64,000 bases of DNA from Desulfurobacterium sp. TC5-1 (GTDB taxonomy: Bacteria; Aquificota; Aquificia; Desulfurobacteriales; Desulfurobacteriaceae), in NCBI RefSeq assembly GCF_000421485.1, contig NZ_ATXC01000001.1, positions 496,001 through 560,000 on the forward strand, in the 5' to 3' direction. Below, one piece after another: positions 53,665-62,028 of this stretch; the stretch's first letter is position 1; each line of letters opens with the position of its first letter. Both the position numbers and the translations under genes were made by a program. The notes under the pieces are model-generated. The model was not told the DNA's origin. It was given only the letters and a program-made list of their open reading frames with translations, and ran no database searches.

Positions 53665-54893
53665 TTCAATTCCTCGACAATTTGTTTAAAAATTTTACCT
53701 CTCTCTTCAAAGTTTTTAAACATGTCAAAACTTGAACAACCTGGAGAGAATAGAACAGTATCACCTTCTTCAGCCGCTCTATATGCAGAAATTACCGCTT
53801 CTTCTAAAGTCGCTTTAAACTCTGATTCTGCAACTTCAGAGAAGAGTTCTTTTAACCGCTTCCCCGTTTCCCCTATAAAGAATGCTTTTTTGACACGTTC
53901 TTTCACTATAGGTCTAATTGGTGAAAAGTCAATTCCTTTGTCTTTTCCACCCGCTATCAGTATAACCTTATCAAAGCTGAGCAACGCTTTTTCAAGAGAA
54001 TCCACATTTGTGGACTTGGAATCGTTAATAAATGTCACGCCGTTTAAAATTTTCACAAATTCGAGCCGATGTTCAAGACCTTTAAAATCTTTTATGGCTT
54101 CAAGAAATTTTGATTCATCTATACCAAAAACTCTCAAAGCTAAAAGCGCAGCCATGATGTTCTGAATATTATGGTAACCTTTTACAGGAAGCTCAGAAAT
54201 AGTAACAGAAAAGCCATCTAAAAATATTTTTCCATCTTTGAAAAAAGCGTCAGCTTTACTTTTCATGCTAAAAGATAGGACATTTTTCCTGTTTAAAAGT
54301 GGTTTGAGCGAATTATCGTCAGCGTTAAGGATAATCTTGTCTTTTGTATGTTCTATCAGTTTTAACTTTGCTTTTACGTACTCCTTGAAGTCTCTATACC
54401 TGTTTAAATGGTCAGGCGTAATGTTTAGAATCACGGAGACATTACTCTTAAAATCCTTAAGGTCTTCTATCTGGTAGCTTGAAAGCTCTATGACGGATAC
54501 CGAGTCTTCTTCCGTTTCACATGCAAAATCGGAAACAGGAATTCCGTAATTTCCACCTATAAAGACTTTTCCTTTCCATAATTTTTTAAGAGCATGATAT
54601 ATAAGGGCCGTCGTTGTGCTCTTTCCGTTTGTTCCAGTAACCGCTATGACTTTTCCCTTCAAATATCTTCCTGCAATTTCTACTTCCCCCAGTACATTGA
54701 CACCTTTCTCTTTAAAGAACTTAATTAGCGGATGGTAAGGAGGAACGCCCGGTGACTTGACGACAAATGCAGGATTTTCAGGAACAAAAGTTTCACCCTT
54801 GTCATCGTAATAGAAAACGGAGTATCCTTTCTTTTCAAGAAGCTTTCCTGCCGATAAACCACTCTTACCCTTTCCCATGATAAGAACGTCCAT
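53661..54893 (-). CDS. murD: UDP-N-acetylmuramoylalanine--D-glutamate ligase MurD
   Basis: MurD adds D-Glu to UDP-MurNAc-L-Ala. VIAVTGTNGKSTTTALIYH is the ATP loop near residue 95, with VIELSSYQIEDL and GLEHRLEFV, TFINDSKSTN in the C-terminal ligase domain. ATG 54893 gives a Rossmann-like DVLIMGKGKSGLSAGKLL start and 410 residues; the frame is open for 39 bases more. It leads the run murD-ftsW-murG-scpB-kinase-like. Confidence 0.96.
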   Translation of the reverse strand: MDVLIMGKGKSGLSAGKLLEKKGYSVFYYDDKGETFVPENPAFVVKSPGVPPYHPLIKFFKEKGVNVLGEVEIAGRYLKGKVIAVTGTNGKSTTTALIYHALKKLWKGKVFIGGNYGIPVSDFACETEEDSVSVIELSSYQIEDLKDFKSNVSVILNITPDHLNRYRDFKEYVKAKLKLIEHTKDKIILNADDNSLKPLLNRKNVLSFSMKSKADAFFKDGKIFLDGFSVTISELPVKGYHNIQNIMAALLALRVFGIDESKFLEAIKDFKGLEHRLEFVKILNGVTFINDSKSTNVDSLEKALLSFDKVILIAGGKDKGIDFSPIRPIVKERVKKAFFIGETGKRLKELFSEVAESEFKATLEEAVISAYRAAEEGDTVLFSPGCSSFDMFKNFEERGKIFKQIVEELK

Positions 54894-54955
54894 TTTTAGA
54901 CCTCGTATGCAATAGTTTATAATTGCTCTCAAGAACTTAAATTTATGGAGTCAGG

Positions 54956-56176
54956 ATGATTGTTGAAAGGCTTGAGAACGGCATAAATGTTGTTTTGAAA
55001 GATAGAAAGGATGTCTCTTCCGTTTCCGTTCAGTTCTGGCTCAAAACCGGTGCCCTCTGGGAAAACGAAAAGAACAGAGGTATTGCTCATTTCCTTGAAC
55101 ACATGGTATTTAACGGAACAAAAAACTATCCTGCTGGCACCATAGAAAAGATAGTGGAAAACAACGGCGGTGAAATAAACGCTGCCACTTCTTACGACTA
55201 TACCTACTACTATGTAACCATTCCCGAAAAACATGTTTTTACAGCGGTGAAACTGTTAAAGGATATAGTGTTTTACCCTCTGCTTCTTCCTGAGATGGTT
55301 GAAAAAGAAAAACCGATAGTCCTTGAAGAGATAGCCCGCTCTGAGAATGATCCAAGACAGGTTTTCTGGAGAAACTTTTACCAAAAGATATTCCAGGAGG
55401 TAAATTATCGCTATCCCATATTGGGTTTTAGAAATACTGTTTCCTCTTTTACTGCGGAAAATGTCAGAGAATTCCACAGAGACCACTATCACGGCGGCAA
55501 TCTTACAGTGGTAATTTCAGGAAACATCAATGAGAAGGAATTGTTACACTTTTTAAAGGAAGAGCTTTCCCCGCTACCTTCAAAAAATCCTGATATCCCC
55601 CCTTCTGTTGATGAGCCTGAGCTTATACCGGGAAACGAGATAATGAAACATCCAGCTGTTGCCAACGCCCATGTTCTTATCGGATGGAAGATTCCCGGCC
55701 TTTCACAGAACGTTAATACTGCAGTTTTAAGTGTTCTTGAATCTTATCTGTCATACGGCAGGAGTTCTGTCCTATATCAGGAAGTGATAGAAAAGGGAAC
55801 AGCTTATGCAGCAATGGGTTTAAAGGATCTTTTCCTGTCATCAGGGCTCTTTTATATCTACGGAATAACAGAGCCTTCGAAAGCGGGGCTCTTTAAAGAG
55901 AAGATTTTTGAAATCATCAGGTCATCGGTAGATGAAACAGCTTTTGAACTTGCCAAGAAAAAGGTGCTGAAAACGGAAATCTTTAAAAAGGAAAGTGTTG
56001 AATCCGAGGCTGAAGAGCTCGGATACTCGGTAACGCTTTTTGGCAATTTAGATTACTACCAAAAACTGATAGAAAGCATCAAAAAACTCACTCTTGAGGA
56101 ATTTGTGAAAGGAACGGAATTTTTAAAAAATAAACATCTTCAAATGTTACTTCTTCCAGAGGGAGGCAATAAGTGA
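54956..56176 (+). CDS. M16-family zinc peptidase
   Basis: This is a processing-protease-like M16 metalloprotease of 406 residues. The inverted zinc motif HFLEH is in GIAHFLEHMVFNGTKNYP near residue 45, with the third ligand Glu in the VLEEIARSENDP helix. NNGGEINAATSYDYTYYY is the usual active-site strand. There is no signal peptide. GGAG stands eight bases before the ATG. It is 4 bases overlapped with pgpA. Confidence 0.92.
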   Translation: MIVERLENGINVVLKDRKDVSSVSVQFWLKTGALWENEKNRGIAHFLEHMVFNGTKNYPAGTIEKIVENNGGEINAATSYDYTYYYVTIPEKHVFTAVKLLKDIVFYPLLLPEMVEKEKPIVLEEIARSENDPRQVFWRNFYQKIFQEVNYRYPILGFRNTVSSFTAENVREFHRDHYHGGNLTVVISGNINEKELLHFLKEELSPLPSKNPDIPPSVDEPELIPGNEIMKHPAVANAHVLIGWKIPGLSQNVNTAVLSVLESYLSYGRSSVLYQEVIEKGTAYAAMGLKDLFLSSGLFYIYGITEPSKAGLFKEKIFEIIRSSVDETAFELAKKKVLKTEIFKKESVESEAEELGYSVTLFGNLDYYQKLIESIKKLTLEEFVKGTEFLKNKHLQMLLLPEGGNK

Positions 56177-56625
56177 AAAAGTTCTGGGAATTTATAGCTA
56201 CAGGTTTTTACAGTGGAAAACTGCCAAAGATGCCGGGAACGTGGGGTTCAATCACGGCGGCAATTCTCCTCTACTTTTTCTGGCCAGAAAATATTGTTTA
56301 TCAGGTGGTGATAATTGCCGTAACGTTTGTCTTAAGCACAATCTCCTCCCAATCTCTATCTGAACAGCTGGGAGATAATGACCCGGATAGCGTTGTGATA
56401 GATGAGATAATTGGAATGGAAATTGCTATGCTTGGTATAAAAACAACGCTCCCGGCAGTGGTAGCGGCGTTGGTAATCTTTAGAATTATTGATATAATGA
56501 AGCCACCACCTATTAAACTATTCGAAAAGTTGCCAGGTGGTTTTGGCATAACGGTTGACGATATGTTTGCCGGCTTATACTCCAACATCCTTCTAAGGTT
56601 ACTGGTCTGGAGGCACTATGTTTAA
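56173..56625 (+). CDS. pgpA: Phosphatidylglycerophosphatase A
   Basis: PgpA dephosphorylates phosphatidylglycerol phosphate at the inner membrane. The 150-residue protein has the family motifs MPGTWGSITAAILLY, DPDSVVIDEIIGM and GGFGITVDDMFAGLYSN, with three or four membrane helices. The start is a GTG in a 4-base overlap with the peptidase gene. It overlaps the next gene by 8 bases. Confidence 0.93.
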   Translation: MKKFWEFIATGFYSGKLPKMPGTWGSITAAILLYFFWPENIVYQVVIIAVTFVLSTISSQSLSEQLGDNDPDSVVIDEIIGMEIAMLGIKTTLPAVVAALVIFRIIDIMKPPPIKLFEKLPGGFGITVDDMFAGLYSNILLRLLVWRHYV

Positions 56626-58036
56626 AAAGATTTTAATAGCCAACAGGAGTGAAGTAGCTACAAGAGTAATCCGTGCATGTAAAGAGCTTGGAATCAAAAC
56701 GGTTGCAATTTATTCTGAGGCTGATGTTAATTCTCTCCACGTTAAAAAGGCAGATGAAGCTTACATGATTCACGGTGATCCTGTTAAGGCTTATCTAAAC
56801 TACTATAAGATTGTTGATATAGCTCGTCGTGCGGGAGCAGATGCGATTCATCCAGGATACGGTTTCCTATCCGAAAGACCCGATTTTGCCGAATACTGCA
56901 GAAAAAGAGGCGTTGAATTTATAGGTCCTTCTGTAGAACATCTTAAAATGTTTGGCAGCAAGCTTGAAGCTAAAAGAGTTATGAAAGAGCTTGGTGTTCC
57001 TGTTGCTGAAGGAAGCGACGGTGCTATAAGCGACATAGAAGAAGCGAAAGAACTTGCCAAAAAGATAGGCTATCCCGTTATGATAAAAGCCTCTCACGGT
57101 GGCGGTGGTAGAGGACTCAGAGTTGCAAGGAACGAAGAGGAACTTATAAACCAGTTTAAAACTGCCGTCGCAGAAGCTGAAGCAGCTTTTGGAAAAGGTG
57201 AAGTTTTCATAGAGAAGTATATAGAAGAACCAAGGCACATAGAGATTCAGATAATTGCTGACAAAAACGGTAATGTCGTTCACCTTGGTGAGAGAGACTG
57301 TTCCATGCAGAGGCGCCACCAGAAGGTGCTTGAAATTGCGCCTTCTCCTGTTCTTACTAAGAGGCAGAGGGAAAAACTCGGACAGATCTGTGTAAAGGTA
57401 GCGAGAGAGATAGGGTACTATGGCGTTGGAACGTGGGAATTCTTGATGGATAAATATGGAAAGTTCTACTTTATGGAAGTGAATCCAAGGCTTCAGGTTG
57501 AACATACCATTACAGAAGCTGTTACAGGTATAGACATCGTTCAAGAGCAGATAAGAATTGCAGCCGGCATGAACCTCTCTTTCTCTCAGAAGAGTGTAAA
57601 TATATACGGATTTGCAATGCAGTTTAGAATTAACGCAGAAGATGTTACCAGGGACTTCGTTCCGTCTCCCGGAACAGTTACCGCTTATTATTCACCAGGT
57701 GGTATAGGCGTAAGGATTGATGGTGTAGTTTACAAGGGGTACAGGATTCCGCCTTACTACGATTCAATGATTGCAAAGCTGATTGTTTGGGGAAGAAACT
57801 GGGACGAAGTTATCAGACGTTCAAGAAGAGCCCTTGACGAATTTGTGATTAGAGGTGTGCCGACAACCATTCCATTCTTTAAGAAAATCCTGAATGACCC
57901 GGAATTTATTCACGGAAAGTTTGATACTTCTTTCATAGATAGAAAGATAAAAGAGTTTACCTTTATCAAAGAGCCTGATCCTGAAATACTCGCTCTGGCT
58001 CTTTCTGCCGCAATTGCGGCACACCACGGACTTTAA
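56618..58036 (+). CDS. Biotin carboxylase subunit of pyruvate or 2-oxoglutarate carboxylase
   Basis: This is an ATP-grasp biotin carboxylase of 472 residues that carboxylates biotin on the partner subunit. FKKILIANRSEVATRVIRAC, GADAIHPGYGFLSERPDFA, IKASHGGGGRGLRVA, and MEVNPRLQVEHTITEAVTG are the standard blocks. With the next gene it forms a two-subunit enzyme: pyruvate carboxylase (PycA) or, as in reductive-TCA Aquificota, 2-oxoglutarate carboxylase (CfiB). Sequence alone does not decide. Confidence 0.92.
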   Translation: MFKKILIANRSEVATRVIRACKELGIKTVAIYSEADVNSLHVKKADEAYMIHGDPVKAYLNYYKIVDIARRAGADAIHPGYGFLSERPDFAEYCRKRGVEFIGPSVEHLKMFGSKLEAKRVMKELGVPVAEGSDGAISDIEEAKELAKKIGYPVMIKASHGGGGRGLRVARNEEELINQFKTAVAEAEAAFGKGEVFIEKYIEEPRHIEIQIIADKNGNVVHLGERDCSMQRRHQKVLEIAPSPVLTKRQREKLGQICVKVAREIGYYGVGTWEFLMDKYGKFYFMEVNPRLQVEHTITEAVTGIDIVQEQIRIAAGMNLSFSQKSVNIYGFAMQFRINAEDVTRDFVPSPGTVTAYYSPGGIGVRIDGVVYKGYRIPPYYDSMIAKLIVWGRNWDEVIRRSRRALDEFVIRGVPTTIPFFKKILNDPEFIHGKFDTSFIDRKIKEFTFIKEPDPEILALALSAAIAAHHGL

Positions 58037-58050
58037 TCGGGAGGATTGAC

Positions 58051-59901
58051 ATGGGAAAGAAACTCCAGTTTACAGATGTTACATTGAGGGATGCCCATCA
58101 GTCTCTCTTTGCCACAAGGATGAAAACAAAGGACATGATAGATATAGCGCCTGTCATTGATAAAGCGGGGTTCTGGTCTGTTGAAATGTGGGGTGGTGCC
58201 ACGTTTGACGCCTGTCTGAGGTTTTTAAGAGAAGATCCCTGGGAGAGGTTAAAAATTCTCAGGAAGCTCATGCCCAACTCAAAACTTCAGATGCTCTTAA
58301 GGGGACAGAACCTTGTGGGTTACAGGCACTATCCTGACGATGTTGTTAAAGCTTTTGTAAGAAAAGCTGCCGAAAACGGAATAGATGTCTTCAGGGTTTT
58401 TGACGCCCTTAATGACCTTAGAAATGTTGAAGTTGCAGTGGAAACAGCAAAAGAGTGCGGGAAAATAGTGGAAGGGGCAATATCCTACACTATAAGTCCC
58501 GTTCACACAGAAGACCTCTACGTTGAGCTTGCCCTTCAGTACAAGGATATGGGTGTTGATATTATTACGATAAAGGACATGGCAAGCCTCCTTTCACCGG
58601 AAAAAGCTTACTCTCTTGTAAAAGCAATTAAAGAAGAAACAGGTCTTCCCGTTCACATTCATACTCACTGCACGAGCGGTATGGCTGAGATGACACAGCT
58701 TAAAGCTGCTGAGGCAGGAGCAGACCTGTTTGACGTTGCCATTTCACCAATGGCTTCAGATACTTCACACCCTGCTGCTGAAACAATGGCTTACGTTCTC
58801 AAAGAGTTTGGTTATGAGATAGACCTTGATAAAGAAGCACTTTCAAAAATGGCAAAGCACTTCAAAGAAGTTAGAAAGCATTACCAGAAGTACGACATGA
58901 ACTTTAAAGGTGTTGATGCAGGAGTTCTCGAACATCAGATCCCCGGTGGAATGATGTCAAACCTTGTTAACCAGCTGAAAGAGCAGGGGGCCCTTGATAG
59001 GCTCGATGAAGTCTTAAAGGAAATTCCAAGAGTTAGAGAAGACCTTGGTTATCCACCTCTTGTTACGCCCACAAGCCAGATAGTTGGAACTCAGGCTGTT
59101 CTTAACGTTCTTGCCGGCGAAAGATACAAGATGATTACACAGGAAACAAAAAACTATGTTAAAGGGCTTTACGGTAAGCCACCTGCCCCGATAAAAGAGG
59201 AAATCATCAAGAAGATTCTTGGCGGCGAGCAGCCAATTACCTGCAGACCTGCAGACCTCCTTGAGCCTGAGTTAGAACAGAGAAGGAAAGAAATTGAAGG
59301 ACTTGCAAGGTCTGAAGAGGATGTCCTTTCCTACTGTCTCTTCCCACAGGTTGCAAAAGAGTTCTTTGAGTGGAGAGAAAAGGTTGAAAAAGGTGAAATA
59401 CCCGCAATATCTGAGGAAGACCTTGCCGATACGCTTGAGGAAGAAAATCTCTGTCCTCAGCCGCTTGCTCCAACAGAGTTTATCATTAACGTTCACGGAG
59501 AGAGCTACCACGTAAAAATCGCAGGTGTGGGACACAAAGCAGAAGGTAAGAAACCTTACTTTATCAAAATAGATGGACGACTTGAGGAAGTTGTTGTTGA
59601 ACCGCTTGTTGAAGTTGTTCCAACTGCAGGTGAAGTTGAAATCAGCGGCGGACTTACAAGTAGTTCTAAACGTCCAAAGGCAACGAAAGAAGGCGACGTC
59701 ACATCACCAATGCCTGCAAAAGTTGTTGAGATAAAAGTTAAAGAAGGTGACCGGGTTAATGAAGGTGACGTGGTCGCCATAGTTGAAGCCATGAAGATGC
59801 AGAACGAAGTTCACGCACCTATAAGTGGAACCGTTAAAGCTATTTATGTAAAACCCGGTGATCAGGTTAACCCTGACGAAGCAATAATGACAATAGAGTA
59901 A
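58051..59901 (+). CDS. Carboxyltransferase/biotin-carrier subunit of pyruvate or 2-oxoglutarate carboxylase
   Basis: This 616-residue subunit has an N-terminal carboxyltransferase barrel (FTDVTLRDAHQSLFATRM, metal-binding IHTHCTSGMAE) and a C-terminal biotinyl domain with the biotin lysine in VEAMKMQNEVHAP. An Ala/Pro-poor linker of charged residues lies between. Candidates are PycB, CfiA, or an oxaloacetate decarboxylase alpha chain; adjacency to a biotin carboxylase and lack of membrane subunits favour a carboxylase. TCGGGAGGATTGAC precedes the ATG. Confidence 0.92.
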   Translation: MGKKLQFTDVTLRDAHQSLFATRMKTKDMIDIAPVIDKAGFWSVEMWGGATFDACLRFLREDPWERLKILRKLMPNSKLQMLLRGQNLVGYRHYPDDVVKAFVRKAAENGIDVFRVFDALNDLRNVEVAVETAKECGKIVEGAISYTISPVHTEDLYVELALQYKDMGVDIITIKDMASLLSPEKAYSLVKAIKEETGLPVHIHTHCTSGMAEMTQLKAAEAGADLFDVAISPMASDTSHPAAETMAYVLKEFGYEIDLDKEALSKMAKHFKEVRKHYQKYDMNFKGVDAGVLEHQIPGGMMSNLVNQLKEQGALDRLDEVLKEIPRVREDLGYPPLVTPTSQIVGTQAVLNVLAGERYKMITQETKNYVKGLYGKPPAPIKEEIIKKILGGEQPITCRPADLLEPELEQRRKEIEGLARSEEDVLSYCLFPQVAKEFFEWREKVEKGEIPAISEEDLADTLEEENLCPQPLAPTEFIINVHGESYHVKIAGVGHKAEGKKPYFIKIDGRLEEVVVEPLVEVVPTAGEVEISGGLTSSSKRPKATKEGDVTSPMPAKVVEIKVKEGDRVNEGDVVAIVEAMKMQNEVHAPISGTVKAIYVKPGDQVNPDEAIMTIE

Positions 59902-59914
59902 GCAGGAGAGAAGT

Positions 59915-60568
59915 ATGCCGAAGATAATACTTGTCAGACACGGAAAAACTATCTGGAACGCAGAAGGAAGATATCAGGGGAAAATGGACATTCCCCTTAA
60001 CGAAGAGGGCAAAGAGCAGGCAAAAAGGGCAGGCAATGCCCTTAAAGGTTTTCCTGTTAAAGCCGTTTTTTCAAGTCCGTTAAAGAGGTGTTACGACACA
60101 GCAGCAGAAATAGCAAAGCACCACAACCTTCAGGTTCAAACGGAAGAGGGTTTTAAGGAAATAGACCACGGTGAGTGGGAAGGTCTTCTGGCAAGTGATG
60201 TTGAGAAAAGATATCCCGAGCTTTTAAAACTGTGGCGTGAAAGACCAGCTGAAGTAAGAATGCCAGGTGAAGGTGGAGAAACGCTTCAAGATGTTTACGA
60301 TAGAGCGGTTAAAGCTTTTGAAAAGGTTGTATCCCAATTTAAGGACGAGGACATTATTGTTATAGTGGGCCACGACGCCACAAACAAGGTAATAATGTGT
60401 CATGTTCTTCAGACAGATCTTAATAAGTTCTGGGCATTTAAACAGGCAAACTGCGGGATAACGGTACTTGAGTACGATCCTAAAACTAAAAGAGTTATCG
60501 TTCACGTGGCAAACGCTACCGGCCATCTTGGTAAAGATATAGACTTTGAAGTTCAGAAATCACTCTAA
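59915..60568 (+). CDS. Histidine phosphatase family protein
   Basis: This 217-residue protein has the phosphoglycerate-mutase fold. Catalytic residues are readable: LVRHGKTIWNAEGRYQG (His9), FSSPLKRCYDTA, FKEIDHGEWEG and IVGHDATNKVI. The substrate may be a small phosphoester; alpha-ribazole phosphatase and general phosphatases look alike. It follows the carboxylase pair by 13 bases and is ended by a hairpin. Confidence 0.86.
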   Translation: MPKIILVRHGKTIWNAEGRYQGKMDIPLNEEGKEQAKRAGNALKGFPVKAVFSSPLKRCYDTAAEIAKHHNLQVQTEEGFKEIDHGEWEGLLASDVEKRYPELLKLWRERPAEVRMPGEGGETLQDVYDRAVKAFEKVVSQFKDEDIIVIVGHDATNKVIMCHVLQTDLNKFWAFKQANCGITVLEYDPKTKRVIVHVANATGHLGKDIDFEVQKSL

Positions 60569-60592
60569 GGGGGAAACTTCTCCCCCTATTTT
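60569..60592 (+). terminator. Terminator after the histidine phosphatase
   Basis: GGGGGA and TCCCCC form a 6-bp stem around AACTTC and are followed by TATTTTC. It lies immediately after the stop and before the preferred sfsA start, which supports the later GTG start for sfsA. Confidence 0.65.
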
Positions 60593-60605
60593 CAGGATAG
60601 CTGCA

Positions 60606-61301
60606 GTGAAAGTTCTCTTTGATCTATCTAAAAGATTCGGAGACCTTAAAGAGGCTACTTTTTTAAGCAGGAAAAACCGTTTTGTAGGAGAATGTCTTTT
60701 AGACGGTAAAAGGATTACCTGTCACATCGCTGATACAGGTAGATTAAGAGAAATACTTACAGAGGGAAGAAAAATCCTTATATCTTTAAACCCATCCCAT
60801 CTTAAGACCGATTCAAAATTAATAGCGGCAGAGATGGAGGAAGGTTTTGTTCTACTTAACACGTCTGTTCATTCTGAGATAGCAGAAAAAGCAATAAGAC
60901 AGGGTATCCTTGGGTTTATCCCCGAAGATGTCAAAAAGGAAGTGAGAATCGGGAAAAGCCGTGTTGATTTTTTAATCAATGGCAATCACTACGTTGAACT
61001 TAAAGGCTGTAACCTCAGGATAGGTGATGTCTGTCTTTTTCCTGACGCACCGACAGAAAGAGGCAGAAGGCATTTAGAGGAACTTATAAGCCTTAAAGAG
61101 AAAGGTTATCAGGCTTCTATTCTTATAATGGTTTTGAGAAAGGCTAACCTTTTCAGGCCAAATCACGAGACAGACCCGAAATTTGCAGAAACTTTTTACA
61201 GGGCTCTTGAAAGAGGTGTTGAATTCAAAGCTTTCAGAGTCAAGCTTAAGGATAAGAAAGTTGTCTTAGATGGTGATGTAAAACTGACTCAGGCACTTTG
61301 A
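60606..61301 (+). CDS. sfsA: SfsA family DNA/RNA nuclease-like protein
   Basis: SfsA was named for sugar fermentation stimulation and has a PD-(D/E)XK-type nuclease domain with an OB fold. FLSRKNRFVGECLLDG, CHIADTGRLREIL, SRVDFLINGNHYVELKGCNL with its acidic/Lys core, and FPDAPTERGRRHLEEL are family blocks. GTG 60606, with AGGA upstream, gives 231 residues. An in-frame ATG at 60546 would put the terminator hairpin inside the gene. The last 13 bases overlap a convergent small gene. Confidence 0.9.
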   Translation: MKVLFDLSKRFGDLKEATFLSRKNRFVGECLLDGKRITCHIADTGRLREILTEGRKILISLNPSHLKTDSKLIAAEMEEGFVLLNTSVHSEIAEKAIRQGILGFIPEDVKKEVRIGKSRVDFLINGNHYVELKGCNLRIGDVCLFPDAPTERGRRHLEELISLKEKGYQASILIMVLRKANLFRPNHETDPKFAETFYRALERGVEFKAFRVKLKDKKVVLDGDVKLTQAL

Positions 61302-61612
61302 AGCTGCAAATGAGAACATGAGAAAACTTCGGGATAGTACCACCAGTACCTGCGGGAAGGTTTGGGAAACTGCATCTCTCTCAGTCTTCCAAAATTAACA
61401 TCAGAAGATGCTTTAACAAGTTTGCCCTTCAAAATTTTATCAAGCTGTTTAAGGCTTTTTCTCAGGTGAAAGGGTACTCTTTTCGTTCGTCTGAGCTGTT
61501 TTTCAATTTCACTGCGAACATCAAGAACCATGCTCCACTGAAGAAGATTTCTCTCGTCAAGTCCTTCAAGATAAAGTTCATAGAAGAAAAGCAGATTTTC
61601 AAGCTTCCTCAT
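61289..61612 (-). CDS. Small basic protein, unknown function
   Basis: I do not recognise this 107-residue protein. It is helical at first (RKLENLLFFYELYLEGLDER), basic in the middle (KQLRRTKRVPFHLRKSLKQL), and ends with an aromatic patch (KPSRRYWWYYPEVF). There is no membrane helix or catalytic motif. AAGGAG lies seven bases before the ATG and a promoter is visible upstream, so it is a real gene. It is divergent from the tyrosine recombinase across a 416-base gap. Confidence 0.6.
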   Translation of the reverse strand: MRKLENLLFFYELYLEGLDERNLLQWSMVLDVRSEIEKQLRRTKRVPFHLRKSLKQLDKILKGKLVKASSDVNFGRLREMQFPKPSRRYWWYYPEVFSCSHLQLQSA

Positions 61613-61640
61613 TTTTTTTCTCCTTTATCTCTTTGTGAAC

Positions 61641-61669
61641 ATTATCGGCAAAACGGAAACGTTTTTTAA
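61641..61669 (-). promoter_or_regulatory. Promoter of the 107-residue gene
   Basis: On the minus strand TTAAAA (61669-61664) and GATAAT (61646-61641) are 17 bases apart, 4 of 6 and 5 of 6 to consensus. The predicted start is about 20 bases before the ATG. Palindrome A begins 18 bases upstream of this -35 box. Confidence 0.45.
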
Positions 61670-61686
61670 GGCGGGAAATTTAATTG

Positions 61687-61710
61687 TTAACCATAAATAT
61701 TTAAAGTTAA
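61687..61710. repeat. 24-bp palindrome A (TTAAC-N14-GTTAA)
   Basis: This imperfect palindrome has 20 of 24 positions symmetric, with a fully symmetric core TAAATATTTA and TTAAC/GTTAA arms. It is the best formed of three related sites. On the minus strand it contains ATATTTATGGTTAA, shared exactly with site C and at 13 of 14 with site B. Confidence 0.7.
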
Positions 61711-61840
61711 TTAAATATACCCGTAAAAGGGGCTGAAAGAGAAATAGCCATCCATTTGCCCGATATCGCGATTTTTCTTTACAGACGCAGGTCAGGACTA
61801 TAAGTTTCAAAATAGAGGAAATGGATAAGCGATAATTTTA

Positions 61841-61864
61841 TTAACCGTTTATTTTTATGGTTAA
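61841..61864. repeat. 24-bp palindrome B (TTAACC-N12-GGTTAA)
   Basis: This is the second site, with the same 24-base spacing between arm ends. The arms are TTAACC/GGTTAA, extending to ATTAACC/GGTTAAT. The right half ATTTTTATGGTTAA matches the other copies at 13 of 14 bases. It lies 90 bases before the -35 of the recombinase promoter. Confidence 0.7.
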
Positions 61865-61865
61865 T

Positions 61866-61946
61866 GTTTGAGAGGGGAACAGGGTGTTGCTCACACCATC
61901 TATCCTGCCCTTCCATTTTATCTGTTCTTCCGTCCGGAAAAGACTA
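61866..61946. other. GC-richer stretch with nested hairpin potential
   Basis: In the otherwise AT-rich 416-base gap, GGTGT and ACACC (61880-61895) pair around TGCTC inside an outer CAGG/CCTG pairing. A second weak hairpin TCTTCC/GGAA follows near 61930. No ORF of credible codon use covers the stretch. It could be an untranslated RNA, a structured part of a recombination site or chance. The remainder of the gap, outside this stretch, the palindromes and the promoters, shows nothing I can name. Confidence 0.25.
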
Positions 61947-61953
61947 TAGAAAA

Positions 61954-61982
61954 TTGACATTTGTTATAGTCAGTGGTAAAAT
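61954..61982 (+). promoter_or_regulatory. Strong promoter of the tyrosine recombinase gene
   Basis: A perfect TTGACA (61954-61959) and TAAAAT (61977-61982, 5 of 6) are exactly 17 bases apart. Transcription would start near 61989 and give a leader of about 40 bases. This is one of the closest matches to consensus in the window. Confidence 0.75.
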
Positions 61983-62028
61983 TCAACTATAGAGGAAAAA
62001 CCTTGATAATCAATGACTTGGGGATATT

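Noticed and set aside
56867-57544. 225-codon minus-strand ORF opposite the biotin carboxylase gene
   Set aside because: It is an antisense shadow of a strongly conserved gene, with no signals of its own.
61625-61810. 61-codon minus-strand ORF in the gap before the recombinase
   Set aside because: It overlaps palindrome A and the promoter of the 107-residue gene, has no ribosome site and reads as non-protein-like composition.
61720-61860. Search for tRNA, riboswitch or CRISPR repeats in the long gap
   Set aside because: No cloverleaf, no repeat-spacer pattern and no known riboswitch core could be recognised.
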